Source: an uncultured Oscillospiraceae bacterium
GTDB lineage: Bacteria > Bacillota > Clostridia > Oscillospirales > Oscillospiraceae
Assembly (NCBI GenBank): GCA_944387015.1
Contig: CALXDH010000006.1
Span: 1 to 64,000, forward strand
Direction: 5' to 3'
Length of the DNA: 64,000 nucleotides
Positions 32,752 to 40,218 of this stretch are shown here, in pieces. The notes under the pieces were generated by a model. That model ran no database searches, had not been told where the DNA came from, and saw nothing but the letters and a program-made list of their open reading frames with translations. Numbering within the stretch: position 1 is the first letter of the stretch; the number at the start of each line of letters is the position of its first letter. A program made the translations under genes and the position numbers.

Positions 32752-33885
32752 TTATTTGGTTTCGCTCTCATCGTAGCGGTCCGCCTTGTAGGAACGGCCC
32801 CGGGCATAGGGACGGTCTCCCACCCGGCCGGCCTCCGTGGTGCTGGTGGCGGCCTTCTGGGCCTTTTTGGCCTTGGCTTCCTGAGCGGCCTTCCGCTTTT
32901 CCTTCAGGCTCTGCTTCTGGACGCCCTGCTGGCGGATCTCCTCCTGGCGCTTGCGGCCCTCTTCCATCCGCTTCTGCCGGTCGGCCTGACGGGCCTGATA
33001 GCGGGCCTCTTCCTCTTCTTCCAGCTTCTTGTTATAGAACTTGCCCATGAAGAACTCCTGGATGGCAGAGAACATGCTCTGGGCAATCCAGTACACGCCC
33101 AGGGCGGCAGGCAGGGAGAAGCCGATCCACAGGGAGAACAGAGGCATCATCAGCAGCATGCTCTTGTTGGCGGCAGCCGCAGAGCTGTTGGCCTGGCCCT
33201 TCATGCTGATCTTCATCACCAGAAGCTGCATGGCAGCGGAGATGATGGGGATCAGCAAAAGACCCACGGCGCCCCAGGTGATGCCCTCTTTGAGCATCCC
33301 GAAGCTGCTGGTGGGGATGGAGTTGAGGTCCACACCCAGGAAGGTGTAGTTGACGTTCACCCAGCCGCTGTGCTGGGCAATGAAGTCGGGGAACTGGCTG
33401 TTGATGATCTGGGAGATCTCGATCTGCTCATAGGCGGCGTTGCTGGTCAGGGTGATGCCGGCGTTTTCGATCACCTGACGGGCGGCCGCCACCACTTCCA
33501 GACCGGCGGCCCGGCCGCCGAAGTTCATGAAGTAGACGATGGGTTCCCGGATGATATAGTACAGGGCCATCAAAATGGGCAGCGGCAGAAAGCTCCACAG
33601 GCACCCGCTCATGGGGTTGACGCCCTCTTCCTCGTAGAACTTCTGCATCTCCTCGTTCATCTTGACGCGGTTATTGGCGTACTTTTTCTGGATCTCCTGC
33701 ATTCTCCCGGACATCCGGTTCATGCGGACCATGCTCTTCTTGGACTTCATCTGGAAGGGCAGCAGGATCAGCTTGATGACCAGGGTGAACAGGATCAGCG
33801 ACACGCCGTAGGAGCCGGTCAGATTGTAGAACAGACGGACCAACCATGCGAACGGTGTACAGATCCAGTAAACGATGGTTGACAT
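32752..33885 (-). CDS. yidC: YidC/OxaA membrane protein insertase
   Basis: A 377-residue insertase of Gram-positive length. It has a first helix without a lipobox, then YGVSLILFTLVIKLILLPFQMKSKKSM with the conserved groove region, a charged cytoplasmic hairpin (MQEIQKKYANNRVKMNEEMQKFYEEEG), NPMSGCLWSFLPLPILMALY, and three C-terminal helices. The tail after about residue 290 is long, basic and coiled (RQADRQKRMEEGRKRQEEIR), as in tails that bind ribosomes. It inserts membrane proteins with or without Sec. GGAGG precedes ATG 33885. It is the fourth gene of the rpmH operon. Confidence 0.95.
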   Translation of the reverse strand: MSTIVYWICTPFAWLVRLFYNLTGSYGVSLILFTLVIKLILLPFQMKSKKSMVRMNRMSGRMQEIQKKYANNRVKMNEEMQKFYEEEGVNPMSGCLWSFLPLPILMALYYIIREPIVYFMNFGGRAAGLEVVAAARQVIENAGITLTSNAAYEQIEISQIINSQFPDFIAQHSGWVNVNYTFLGVDLNSIPTSSFGMLKEGITWGAVGLLLIPIISAAMQLLVMKISMKGQANSSAAAANKSMLLMMPLFSLWIGFSLPAALGVYWIAQSMFSAIQEFFMGKFYNKKLEEEEEARYQARQADRQKRMEEGRKRQEEIRQQGVQKQSLKEKRKAAQEAKAKKAQKAATSTTEAGRVGDRPYARGRSYKADRYDESETK

Positions 33886-33969
33886 AATGCGTTTCCTCCA
33901 ATAAGTTTACGGAAATCGAATCGGTTTGGGCGCGGTGCCGGACATCGGGCCGGCGCCGGACCGGTTTCC

Positions 33970-34191
33970 TCAGGGGACGGGATCATACCCGCCCTTGTGG
34001 AAGGGATTGCAGCGCAGGATACGGCGGAAAGCCAGCCAGCCGCCTTTGAGGGCCCCGTATTTTTCCAGGGCCTCCAGGGCGTATTGGGAGCAGGTGGGGA
34101 TATAGCGGCAGCAGGGCGGCCGATAAGGGGAAATGGCCGCCCTGTAAAATTTCACGAGTGCGATCAGAATGTCCCGTAACAGGTGCTTCAT
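33970..34191 (-). CDS. yidD: Membrane protein insertion efficiency factor YidD
   Basis: A 73-residue protein: [20 protein letters not shown], then [20 protein letters not shown] and [19 protein letters not shown]. The three-Cys pattern CCRYxPTCS...RCxPxHxGGxDPVP is diagnostic. It assists YidC-dependent insertion. The ATG at 34191 overlaps the rnpA stop (ATGA), giving translational coupling, which fixes the start. Confidence 0.95.
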   Translation of the reverse strand: MKHLLRDILIALVKFYRAAISPYRPPCCRYIPTCSQYALEALEKYGALKGGWLAFRRILRCNPFHKGGYDPVP

Positions 34192-34532
34192 TCCGCAGCC
34201 TCCAGCAGATCCAGTTTCCGGCACAGCCGCAAAAAGGTCTCGTTGAGATCCTTCCAGGGGCATGCTGCCGTGCGGCCCCGTGCCACCAGCACCACGTCGT
34301 AGCCTTTTTTCAGCTGCGGCGCGTGGAGGCGGTAGACCTCCCGCAGGCGGCGCCGGGCCCGGTTGCGGACCACGGCATGTCCCAGTTTCACGGACACCGT
34401 GATGCCCAGGCGGTTGTGGTCCAGCTTGTTTTTCCGGCAATAGACCACCATGCCTCCGCCCACGGCAGAGGCGCCCTTCTGGTACATCCGCCGGAACTCG
34501 TAATTTTCCTTCAGCGTTACCGCTCGTTTCAT
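34188..34532 (-). CDS. rnpA: Ribonuclease P protein component
   Basis: A 114-residue basic protein beginning [20 protein letters not shown], with the RNR motif region [20 protein letters not shown] and [11 protein letters not shown]. It is the protein subunit that helps RNase P RNA process tRNA 5' ends. ATG 34532 is preferred to an in-frame upstream ATG at 34571 because the family starts here. It sits between rpmH and yidD as usual. Confidence 0.95.
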   Translation of the reverse strand: MKRAVTLKENYEFRRMYQKGASAVGGGMVVYCRKNKLDHNRLGITVSVKLGHAVVRNRARRRLREVYRLHAPQLKKGYDVVLVARGRTAACPWKDLNETFLRLCRKLDLLEAAE

Positions 34533-34646
34533 CGTACTCCCTGCCTTGCCATTTGAACGAAAACTCGTCAAGGGACGGAGGAATCCAAAAATTCCCGCCG
34601 TCCCTGAAAACGTCTGTTCAAGTGTCTCCCGCGCTTGCCGTCTCGC

Positions 34647-34787
34647 TTAGTAGGACAGCCGGGCGCGGCCCTTGGCGCGACGACGGGCCAGGACCTTGCG
34701 GCCGTTGGCGGTAGCCATTCTCTTGCGGAAGCCGTGGACCTTCTGGCCGTGCAGCTTCTTGGGCTGATAGGTACGTTTCGTAGCCAT
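34647..34787 (-). CDS. rpmH: Ribosomal protein bL34
   Basis: A 46-residue protein reading [20 protein letters not shown] and continuing [26 protein letters not shown], a clear bL34 of the large subunit. AGGAGGTGTC precedes ATG 34787. It heads the rpmH-rnpA-yidD-yidC-jag operon and is divergent from dnaA, marking the origin region. Its leader contains two hairpins that could be regulatory. Confidence 0.97.
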   Translation of the reverse strand: MATKRTYQPKKLHGQKVHGFRKRMATANGRKVLARRRAKGRARLSY

Positions 34788-34815
34788 GTTTGAGACACCT
34801 CCTGTCAGAATTACG

Positions 34816-34873
34816 GCCGTTCCATCAGGAACGGCGGCATTTACTCGACACCTTCCCGTTTTCCGGGAACGGC
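34816..34873 (-). promoter_or_regulatory. rpmH leader with two hairpins that can re-pair
   Basis: On the minus strand a first hairpin (34869-34853, stem TTCCCG/CGGGAA) is followed by a second (34835-34816, GCCGTTCC-TGAT-GGAACGGC). The segment just 5' of and inside the first hairpin, GCCGTTCC (34873-34866), is identical to the left arm of the second and could pair with its right arm instead. The ribosome site of rpmH follows about 20 bases later. Confidence 0.5.
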
Positions 34874-34913
34874 GCAGTAAACAACGCTCAGGCGTCCTCG
34901 CGACGCATCGAAT

Positions 34914-34942
34914 AGTATACAGACTTTTTTAAAATGTGTCAA
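34914..34942 (-). promoter_or_regulatory. Sigma-A promoter of the rpmH operon
   Basis: On the minus strand a perfect TTGACA (34937-34942), a 17-base spacer and TATACT (34914-34919), which is as close to consensus as any promoter in the window. It drives rpmH-rnpA-yidD-yidC-jag. Confidence 0.9.
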
Positions 34943-35100
34943 GAAAAACTTGAAATTTCCGGGAAATCCCGGCCTTTTTTGGTCCCGTCGGTGCCATTTC
35001 TCAAAATCTTGTGGCACGGAGAAAAAAATGTCCCATATTTTGACCCCTTCCCGCCCTGGATTTTTTCCGGTTTAAAACAGAATTTATATTAGAATAAGTG

Positions 35101-35129
35101 TTGTGTTTACTTTGTCTTTTTGGTATAAT
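35101..35129 (+). promoter_or_regulatory. Promoter of dnaA
   Basis: TTGTGT (35101-35106), a 17-base spacer and a perfect TATAAT (35124-35129) lie 47 bases before the dnaA start codon. Confidence 0.8.
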
Positions 35130-35175
35130 AGCGTCGTATGATTTTGTCCATTTTCAACTAGAGAGAGGTGTTTCT

Positions 35176-36492
35176 GTGAATTCCGTTGCTGACGTGTGGG
35201 ACAACGTCCTGCAACAGCTGAAAAAAGAATTGTCCGAGACCACCATCGCCACCTGGTTTGATGAACTGGAGGCCGTGGACATCCAGGGCAACGTCTTTAT
35301 TCTGCATTGCTCCAACGACTTTAAAAAGGGCTACATCGAATCCCTTTTCATGAAAAACATCAAGGCCTCCCTCCACGACATCTTCTCCACGGAGTTTGAG
35401 GTGCGGATCCTGGACGACCAGGACTACGCCGAATTCCAGGGCAACGCGCCCAAGAAGCAAAGCGAGCGGTTCACCTCCGCCGAATTCACCTTTGAGACCT
35501 TCGTGGTGGGTCCTTCCAACAAGCTGGCTTACGCCGCCTCCGTCTCCGTGGCGGAGCATCCCGCTCAAAACTACAACCCCCTTCTGATCTACGGCGACTC
35601 CGGCCTGGGCAAGACCCATCTGCTCTACGCCATCGCCAACGTCATCCGCCGCAACGACCGGCACGCCAAGATCGTCTACATCAAGGGCGACGACTTCATC
35701 AACGAGTTCATCGAACTGATCCGTGCTGGCCGGGGCAACGAATTCCGGGCCAAGTACCGGGAGGCGGACCTGCTGCTGGTGGACGATATCCAGTTCGTGG
35801 CCGGCAAGGAGCAGGTCCAGAACGAGTTCTTCCATACCTTCAATACGCTCTATGAGTCCGGCCGCCAGATCGTTTTGACCTCCGACCGTCCCCCCTCTGA
35901 GATGACGCTGCTGGACGACCGGCTGCGGACCCGGTTCGAGTGGGGCCTTCTGGTGGACGTGGCGCCGCCGGACTTTGAGACCCGCCTTGCCATCGTGAAG
36001 AACAAGGCCGCCATTTTGGGCATGGAGCTGCCGGACAAGATCGCCGCCTACATCGCGGAAAACGTCACCGCCAACGTCCGTCAGCTGGAGGGCACCATCA
36101 ACAAGATCATGGCCTATAAGGATCTTCTGGGCAACGACACCGATGAGGAGACCGTTACCCGGGCCATCCAGGACATGCTGCGCCGCAACAACGAGTACAT
36201 CCCCTCCCCCGAAGCGATTTTGGAGTACATCAGCAAGTTCTACAGTCTGGACGAGGCTGTCATCCGGGGCCAGCAGCGCATCCGGGACGCGGTGCAGGCC
36301 CGGCAGATCGCCATGTACCTGATCCGCTCCATGACGAACCTGTCTCTGGACGATATCGGCAAGCAGTTCGACAACCGGGACCACTCCACCGTCCTCTACT
36401 CCATCCAGCAGGTGGAGAAGAAGATGAAGAAGGACGCCGCCTTCGCGGAGACCGTCAAGGAGATCAAAACCAACATCAATTCCAAGCGCTGA
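35176..36492 (+). CDS. dnaA: Chromosomal replication initiator protein DnaA
   Basis: A 438-residue initiator. Domain I (1-80) carries the WFDELEAVDIQGN segment; a short linker leads to the AAA+ domain with Walker A GDSGLGKTH (140-148), Walker B LLLVDDIQFVAGKE, and the sensor RLRTRFEWGLLVD. Domain IV has the DNA-binding signature DNRDHSTVLYSI (from Asp399). GTG 35176 is chosen because GAGAGAGG precedes it and the protein then starts like other clostridial DnaA; the frame is open further upstream through the promoter. It melts oriC in its ATP form. Confidence 0.97.
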   Translation: MNSVADVWDNVLQQLKKELSETTIATWFDELEAVDIQGNVFILHCSNDFKKGYIESLFMKNIKASLHDIFSTEFEVRILDDQDYAEFQGNAPKKQSERFTSAEFTFETFVVGPSNKLAYAASVSVAEHPAQNYNPLLIYGDSGLGKTHLLYAIANVIRRNDRHAKIVYIKGDDFINEFIELIRAGRGNEFRAKYREADLLLVDDIQFVAGKEQVQNEFFHTFNTLYESGRQIVLTSDRPPSEMTLLDDRLRTRFEWGLLVDVAPPDFETRLAIVKNKAAILGMELPDKIAAYIAENVTANVRQLEGTINKIMAYKDLLGNDTDEETVTRAIQDMLRRNNEYIPSPEAILEYISKFYSLDEAVIRGQQRIRDAVQARQIAMYLIRSMTNLSLDDIGKQFDNRDHSTVLYSIQQVEKKMKKDAAFAETVKEIKTNINSKR

Positions 36493-36503
36493 AAAGCGCT
36501 GAT

Positions 36504-36649
36504 TTCTCCACGTTTCGTGTGGAAAACCAAAAACTTTCCTGTGGAAAAGCAGCCTTCGTTTTTCTTCGTGGAAAACCGTCCTGTTTTTTCCACGATTCTT
36601 TCCATCGACGAAAACCTTGCGCCGTCAGGGTTTTCGCTTCTTTTCCACA
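36504..36649. other. oriC: oriC candidate: cluster of variant DnaA boxes
   Basis: Six TTTTCCACA-type boxes occur within 146 bases of the dnaA-dnaN gap: TTCTCCACG (36504-36512), TGTGGAAAA (36518-36526 and 36540-36548), CGTGGAAAA (36567-36575), TTTTCCACG (36586-36594) and TTTTCCACA (36641-36649). The AT-rich stretch 36670-36703 (TTTTTCTAAAAATATATTC and more) beside them could be the unwinding element. They deviate from TTATCCACA at the third base but follow one pattern. Position and clustering strongly suggest the replication origin. Confidence 0.8.
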
Positions 36650-36748
36650 GTTTTTCGCCCTGCGACTGCTTTTTCTAAAAATATATTCTTTTCTTTTCTT
36701 TCAAAGGGGTTTCCCCCCGTCTATCCCAATCAGAGAGGAAGCGTTCCT

Positions 36749-37864
36749 ATGATGAAATTTTCCTGCGAGAAAGCCCTTCTCCAAAGCGCCATTGCCATCA
36801 CCAGCCGGGCAGTGGCTCAGAAAAGCTCCATTCCCGCACTGGAAGGCCTGCTTCTGCATGCCGACCACTATCTGACCATTTCCGGCTACAATATGCAGAC
36901 CGGTATCCGCACCCGGGTGTCCGCCGATGTCACCGACGGCGGTGATATCGTGCTCAACGCCCGGCTGTTCGGTGATATCATTCGCCGGATGCCCGACGAC
37001 ATGGTCACCTTCACCGCCGATGACAAACAGATGGTCCATCTCAGCTGCGGCGACGCCGATTTTGATATCCTGGGCCTCTCCGCTGCCGACTACCCCGATC
37101 TCCCCGAGGTGGAGGACGAGTTTTCCGTCTCCATCCAGCAAAAGCGGCTCCGGGCCATGATCGAGGAGACCGCCTTTGCCGTCTCCACCAATGAGAGCCG
37201 CCCGGTCCACACCGGCGCCCTCTTTGAGATCACCGACAAGGGCCTTACCATGGTGGCCGTAGACGGATTCCGTCTGGCGGTCCGCCGGGAACCCCTGGAA
37301 AAAGTGGACGGCGGCGCCTTCTCCTTCGTGGCCCCCGGTTCCGCCCTCAACGAAGTCAAGGGCATCTGCGCCGACAGCGAGGACCCCGCCTCCGTCACGC
37401 TGGGCAAGCGCCACATTTTATTTGAGGTAGGCGACACGGAACTCATCTGCCGCCGGCTGGAAGGCGAGTTCCTGGATTACAAGAACGCCATCCCCCGGAA
37501 AAATCCCATCTCCGTCACGGCCGATACCAAGGCCCTCATCGAGAGCATCGACCGGGTCAGCGTGGTGATCTCCGACAAGCTCAAAAGCCCGGTCCGCTGC
37601 ATCTTCGACCATGACAAGGTGTTCCTCTCCGCCAAGACCGGAAACGGCGAGGCCAAGGATGTCTGCCACATCAGCGGCGACGGCCGGGGTCTGGAGATCG
37701 GCTTCAACAACCGATATCTCATGGAGGCCCTGCGCTACGCCCCGGCCGATACGGTGAAGATCGAGCTCAACACCGGCGTCTCCCCCGCCATCATCGTCCC
37801 CACCGACGGCGAGGAGAACTTCCTCTACATGGTGCTGCCTGTCCGGCTCAAGAGCGCGGAGTGA
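36749..37864 (+). CDS. dnaN: DNA polymerase III sliding clamp (beta subunit)
   Basis: A 371-residue beta clamp beginning MMKFSCEKALLQSAIAITSR, with SIPALEGLLLHA, LVRRMPDDMV-like and VDGFRLAVRRE segments and a C-terminal YMVLPVRL. It encircles DNA and tethers polymerase and repair factors. ATG 36749 (36752 is also possible) follows AGAGAGGAA. Upstream in-frame codons run through oriC and are not coding. It stands in the standard dnaA-dnaN-yaaA-recF order. A terminator-like hairpin follows at 38033. Confidence 0.96.
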   Translation: MMKFSCEKALLQSAIAITSRAVAQKSSIPALEGLLLHADHYLTISGYNMQTGIRTRVSADVTDGGDIVLNARLFGDIIRRMPDDMVTFTADDKQMVHLSCGDADFDILGLSAADYPDLPEVEDEFSVSIQQKRLRAMIEETAFAVSTNESRPVHTGALFEITDKGLTMVAVDGFRLAVRREPLEKVDGGAFSFVAPGSALNEVKGICADSEDPASVTLGKRHILFEVGDTELICRRLEGEFLDYKNAIPRKNPISVTADTKALIESIDRVSVVISDKLKSPVRCIFDHDKVFLSAKTGNGEAKDVCHISGDGRGLEIGFNNRYLMEALRYAPADTVKIELNTGVSPAIIVPTDGEENFLYMVLPVRLKSAE

Positions 37865-38032
37865 CCCGGCAGAAAATGACCCGGATCCCGGGACTGGAAG
37901 CGAGGATGCGGACCTTCTTTCAAAGGCAGTCCATTCTGTTGGCTGGAACGGGGCGTTTTTGGCCCCAAAACAGGGGGTCTGGAGATGCTGGCATCCGTCC
38001 TATGGGAAACGGATTCGGCTCCGGCGAAAAAT

Positions 38033-38056
38033 AACGGCTGGAAACCGGCCGTTTTT
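38033..38056 (+). terminator. Terminator-like hairpin after dnaN
   Basis: A 7-bp stem (CGGCTGG / CCGGCCG, one G-T pair) with AAA loop is followed by TTTTT. It lies 170 bases past dnaN; the remainder of that 288-base gap shows no gene I can support. Confidence 0.6.
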
Positions 38057-38152
38057 CCGCTTTGTCGACGTACTTTTCCGCCGGAAACTGCTATGATAAA
38101 CCAAAATCAACCGTAAATCCGTCAAAAATGCCCACGGCATGCAAGGAGAATT

Positions 38153-38368
38153 ATGAAAACCATTACCATCACCACGGAGTTCATCAAGCTCCAGGACCTT
38201 TTGAAATTCGCAAATCTCGTGGAGACCGGCGGCGAGGCCAAGGAGCGCATCCAGTCCGGCGAAGCCACGGTCAACGGCGAGGTCTGCACCATGCGGGGCA
38301 AGAAGATCCGTCCCGGCGATGACGTGGTGTTCCAGGGAGAGCACTACACCGTGGCTTATGCGGATTGA
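38153..38368 (+). CDS. yaaA: S4-domain RNA-binding protein YaaA
   Basis: A 71-residue protein with a single S4 fold: [20 protein letters not shown], then [20 protein letters not shown] and [13 protein letters not shown]. This small protein lies between dnaN and recF in most Firmicutes and may bind ribosomal RNA. AAGGAG precedes ATG 38153. Its last 11 bases overlap the recF start. Confidence 0.94.
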   Translation: MKTITITTEFIKLQDLLKFANLVETGGEAKERIQSGEATVNGEVCTMRGKKIRPGDDVVFQGEHYTVAYAD

Positions 38369-39461
38369 GTCTCTGGAACTGGAACAGTTCCGGAATTACC
38401 GTCTCCAGACGGTGGACTTTGATCCCCGCTGCAACGTGATCTTCGGGGCCAACGCCCAGGGCAAGACCAATCTGCTGGAGGCCATCGTCTATCTCTCCTG
38501 GGGCAAATCTCCCCGGGCCCGGTCCGACCGGGAGATGATCGGCTTTGACGCCGGAGCCGCCCGGCTGACCGCCACGGTGCTGGCCCGGGAGCGGGAGTTC
38601 CGGGTCCAGGCGGAGCTGTTCCGGGACCGGCGGCGCAAGCTCTCCGTCAACAAGGTCCCCGCCAAAAACAGCGCCGCCCTCAGCGAGGTCTACCACACCG
38701 TCTATTTCCGTCCCGAGGACCTCTTCCTCATCCGGGAAGGGGCCGCCGCCAGACGGAAGTTCCTGGATACTGCGTTATGTCAACTTCGCCCCCGGTATGC
38801 CGCGGCCCTCACGGAGTACAACCGGCTCTACGAGCACAAGACCCGCATCCTCCGGGACAGCGAGGAGCGGCCGGACCTGCTGGCCGCGCTGCCGGATTTC
38901 AACGAGCAGATGGTGCGCTTCGGCGCCGTTCTGATCCATTACCGGGCCCAGTTTGCCCAGGCTCTGGGAAAGTATGCGGCGGTCCACCACCGGGAGTGCT
39001 CCGGCGGCAAGGAGACGCTGGAGATCTGTTACCAGACGGTATCGTCCGTTACGGACCCCTTGGGGGACCTGGCGGTGGTGACCGGGCAGCTGCGGGAGCA
39101 TATGGAGCGGCACCAGATGGCGGAGCGGGCATCCCGGCTGTGCCTCTCCGGGCCCCATAAGGACGATTTGTCCGTCACGATCAATGGAAAAGACGCTAAG
39201 ATGTATGCCTCTCAGGGACAGACCCGGACCGCGGCGCTGGCCATGAAGCTGGCGGAGCGGGAGATCTACCAGAACGCCACCGGGGAGTACCCGGTGCTGC
39301 TGCTGGACGATGTGCTCAGCGAGCTGGACCCCCGGCGCCAGGAATTCGTTCTCAACCGCATCGCGGGAGGGCAGGTGTTCATCACCTGCTGTGAGGACGA
39401 CCGGCTGCCGGAACTGCTGGGGGGCAAGGTACTGCACGTACACGGCGGGGAGCTGGTGTGA
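38358..39461 (+). CDS. recF: DNA replication and repair protein RecF
   Basis: A 367-residue SMC-like ATPase. Walker [10 protein letters not shown] (30-38) follows [21 protein letters not shown]. The signature [14 protein letters not shown] and Walker [14 protein letters not shown] (Asp317-Asp318) are intact. It loads RecA at single-strand gaps with RecO/RecR. ATG 38358 lies inside the end of yaaA, and an earlier in-frame start is less like the family. The last 68 bases, including the stop codon, are repeated downstream at 39668-39735. Confidence 0.96.
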   Translation: MRIESLELEQFRNYRLQTVDFDPRCNVIFGANAQGKTNLLEAIVYLSWGKSPRARSDREMIGFDAGAARLTATVLAREREFRVQAELFRDRRRKLSVNKVPAKNSAALSEVYHTVYFRPEDLFLIREGAAARRKFLDTALCQLRPRYAAALTEYNRLYEHKTRILRDSEERPDLLAALPDFNEQMVRFGAVLIHYRAQFAQALGKYAAVHHRECSGGKETLEICYQTVSSVTDPLGDLAVVTGQLREHMERHQMAERASRLCLSGPHKDDLSVTINGKDAKMYASQGQTRTAALAMKLAEREIYQNATGEYPVLLLDDVLSELDPRRQEFVLNRIAGGQVFITCCEDDRLPELLGGKVLHVHGGELV

Positions 39462-39466
39462 GCAGG
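39399..39466 (+). repeat. recF 3'-end repeat, copy 1 (in the gene)
   Basis: 68 bases ending five bases after the recF stop. It matches 39668-39735 at 67 of 68 positions; the single difference (A/G) is in the third base of a Val codon. An inverted repeat GTGTTCATCACCTGCT (39376-39391) / AGCAGGTGATGAACAC (39462-39477) encloses it. Confidence 0.95.
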
Positions 39467-39667
39467 TGATGAACACGGGACCGAGCGGAGCGACGGGAGC
39501 CCCGCGTCAGCGGGTTTTCAATCGCCGCGCCGCAACGCGGCGCATCACCTGCTGTGAGGGAAAGCGGCGAAGCGCCGCCTGTGGCGGAAAAAGCAAAGCC
39601 GCTTTCGAGGCAGCGGCACGATTGGCGGCCCATATAGGGCCGGGAATCGTTTGCCGCAACGGTGGCT
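39467..39667 (+). other. Short non-coding insert between the two recF 3'-end copies
   Basis: 201 bases with no supported gene. It contains several small hairpins (CCCGC-gtca-GCGGG followed by TTTT at 39510-39527; GCGGCG-aa-g-CGCCGC; CGGCCC-atata-GGGCCG) and, at 39543-39559, a further 17-base copy of recF sequence (CATCACCTGCTGTGAGG, from 39380-39396). It looks like a small structured insertion that brought part of recF with it. Confidence 0.7.
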
Positions 39668-39735
39668 GACCGGCTGCCGGAACTGCTGGGGGGCAAGGTG
39701 CTGCACGTACACGGCGGGGAGCTGGTGTGAGCAGG
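39668..39735 (+). repeat. recF 3'-end repeat, copy 2
   Basis: This copy keeps the reading frame and stop of recF but has no start, and is followed by the sequence leading to remB. See copy 1 for the match. Confidence 0.95.
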
Positions 39736-39751
39736 CCCCGGAGGCAGGACA

Positions 39752-39767
39752 TGTTCCACGTGGAACA
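39752..39767. other. parS: parS variant TGTTCCACGTGGAACA
   Basis: A perfectly palindromic 16-base site differing from the parS consensus by one symmetrical base pair on each side. Fixed variants of this kind (TGTTCCACGT) are accepted by Spo0J in Firmicutes. It lies between recF and remB, 3 kb right of oriC. Confidence 0.75.
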
Positions 39768-39786
39768 TTGCGAGGAGGATTGAGGG

Positions 39787-40053
39787 ATGTATCTGCATAT
39801 CGGACAAAACGAGATCATCCCCGACCGGCGGATCATCGGCATCTTCGACCTGGATAAATGCTCTTACAGCAAGCGGACCCGGGACTACCTGACCGCCGCG
39901 GAGCAGGAGGGCGTGGTGCTGGACGTGTCCGGCGATATCCCCAAGTCCTTCGTGGTGTGCGACCACCCCTATCACCGGCAGATCGTCTATCTCTCCCAGC
40001 TCAACGCCTCCACGCTGAAAAACCGGGCGGAGAGCGGGAAGCTGGAGCTGTAA
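39787..40053 (+). CDS. remB: DUF370 protein RemB/YaaB
   Basis: An 88-residue protein beginning MYLHIGQNEIIPDRRIIGIFDLDKCSYSKRT, ending in the QIVYLSQLNASTLKNRAE segment. It is the DUF370 protein found between recF and gyrB in Bacillus (YaaB, RemB), where RemA/RemB affect matrix gene expression. The DNA-binding role is known for RemA and assumed for this form. GAGGATTGAGGG precedes ATG 39787. Confidence 0.92.
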   Translation: MYLHIGQNEIIPDRRIIGIFDLDKCSYSKRTRDYLTAAEQEGVVLDVSGDIPKSFVVCDHPYHRQIVYLSQLNASTLKNRAESGKLEL

Positions 40054-40218
40054 GGCGGCTTTGGCGAGGCGGTTTGCGGGTTCTGGAAGCGGGTCCGCCG
40101 TTTTCGATATTTGATTGTATAGTTGTTTTCAGGGCAAGGAGAAACGGGCCGGAACAGGCTCCGGCCCGGCTCTTCTTGCCTTGTGTCGGGGAAATTTCCC
40201 CTGAAAGGAGAAACCTAC

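Larger units (their letters stand above)
34788..35175. other. Divergent rpmH-dnaA intergenic region
   Basis: 388 bases with both divergent promoters, two leader hairpins of rpmH, a CCGGGA-aa-TCCCGG stem followed by CCTTTTTTGG (34959-34980), and AT-rich runs. I found no TTATCCACA-type or TTTTCCACA-type DnaA box here, unlike the dnaA-dnaN gap, so this side seems not to be the main DnaA binding region. Confidence 0.7.

Noticed and set aside
37875-38033. A 52-codon frame after dnaN starting MTRIPGLEARM
   Set aside because: No ribosome site, no family resemblance, and Gly/Arg-rich composition. It ends in the terminator-like hairpin.
39467-39735. A diversity-generating retroelement or CRISPR explanation for the repeated gene ends
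   Set aside because: The differences are not at adenines, no reverse transcriptase is near, and there are only two copies with unequal spacers.
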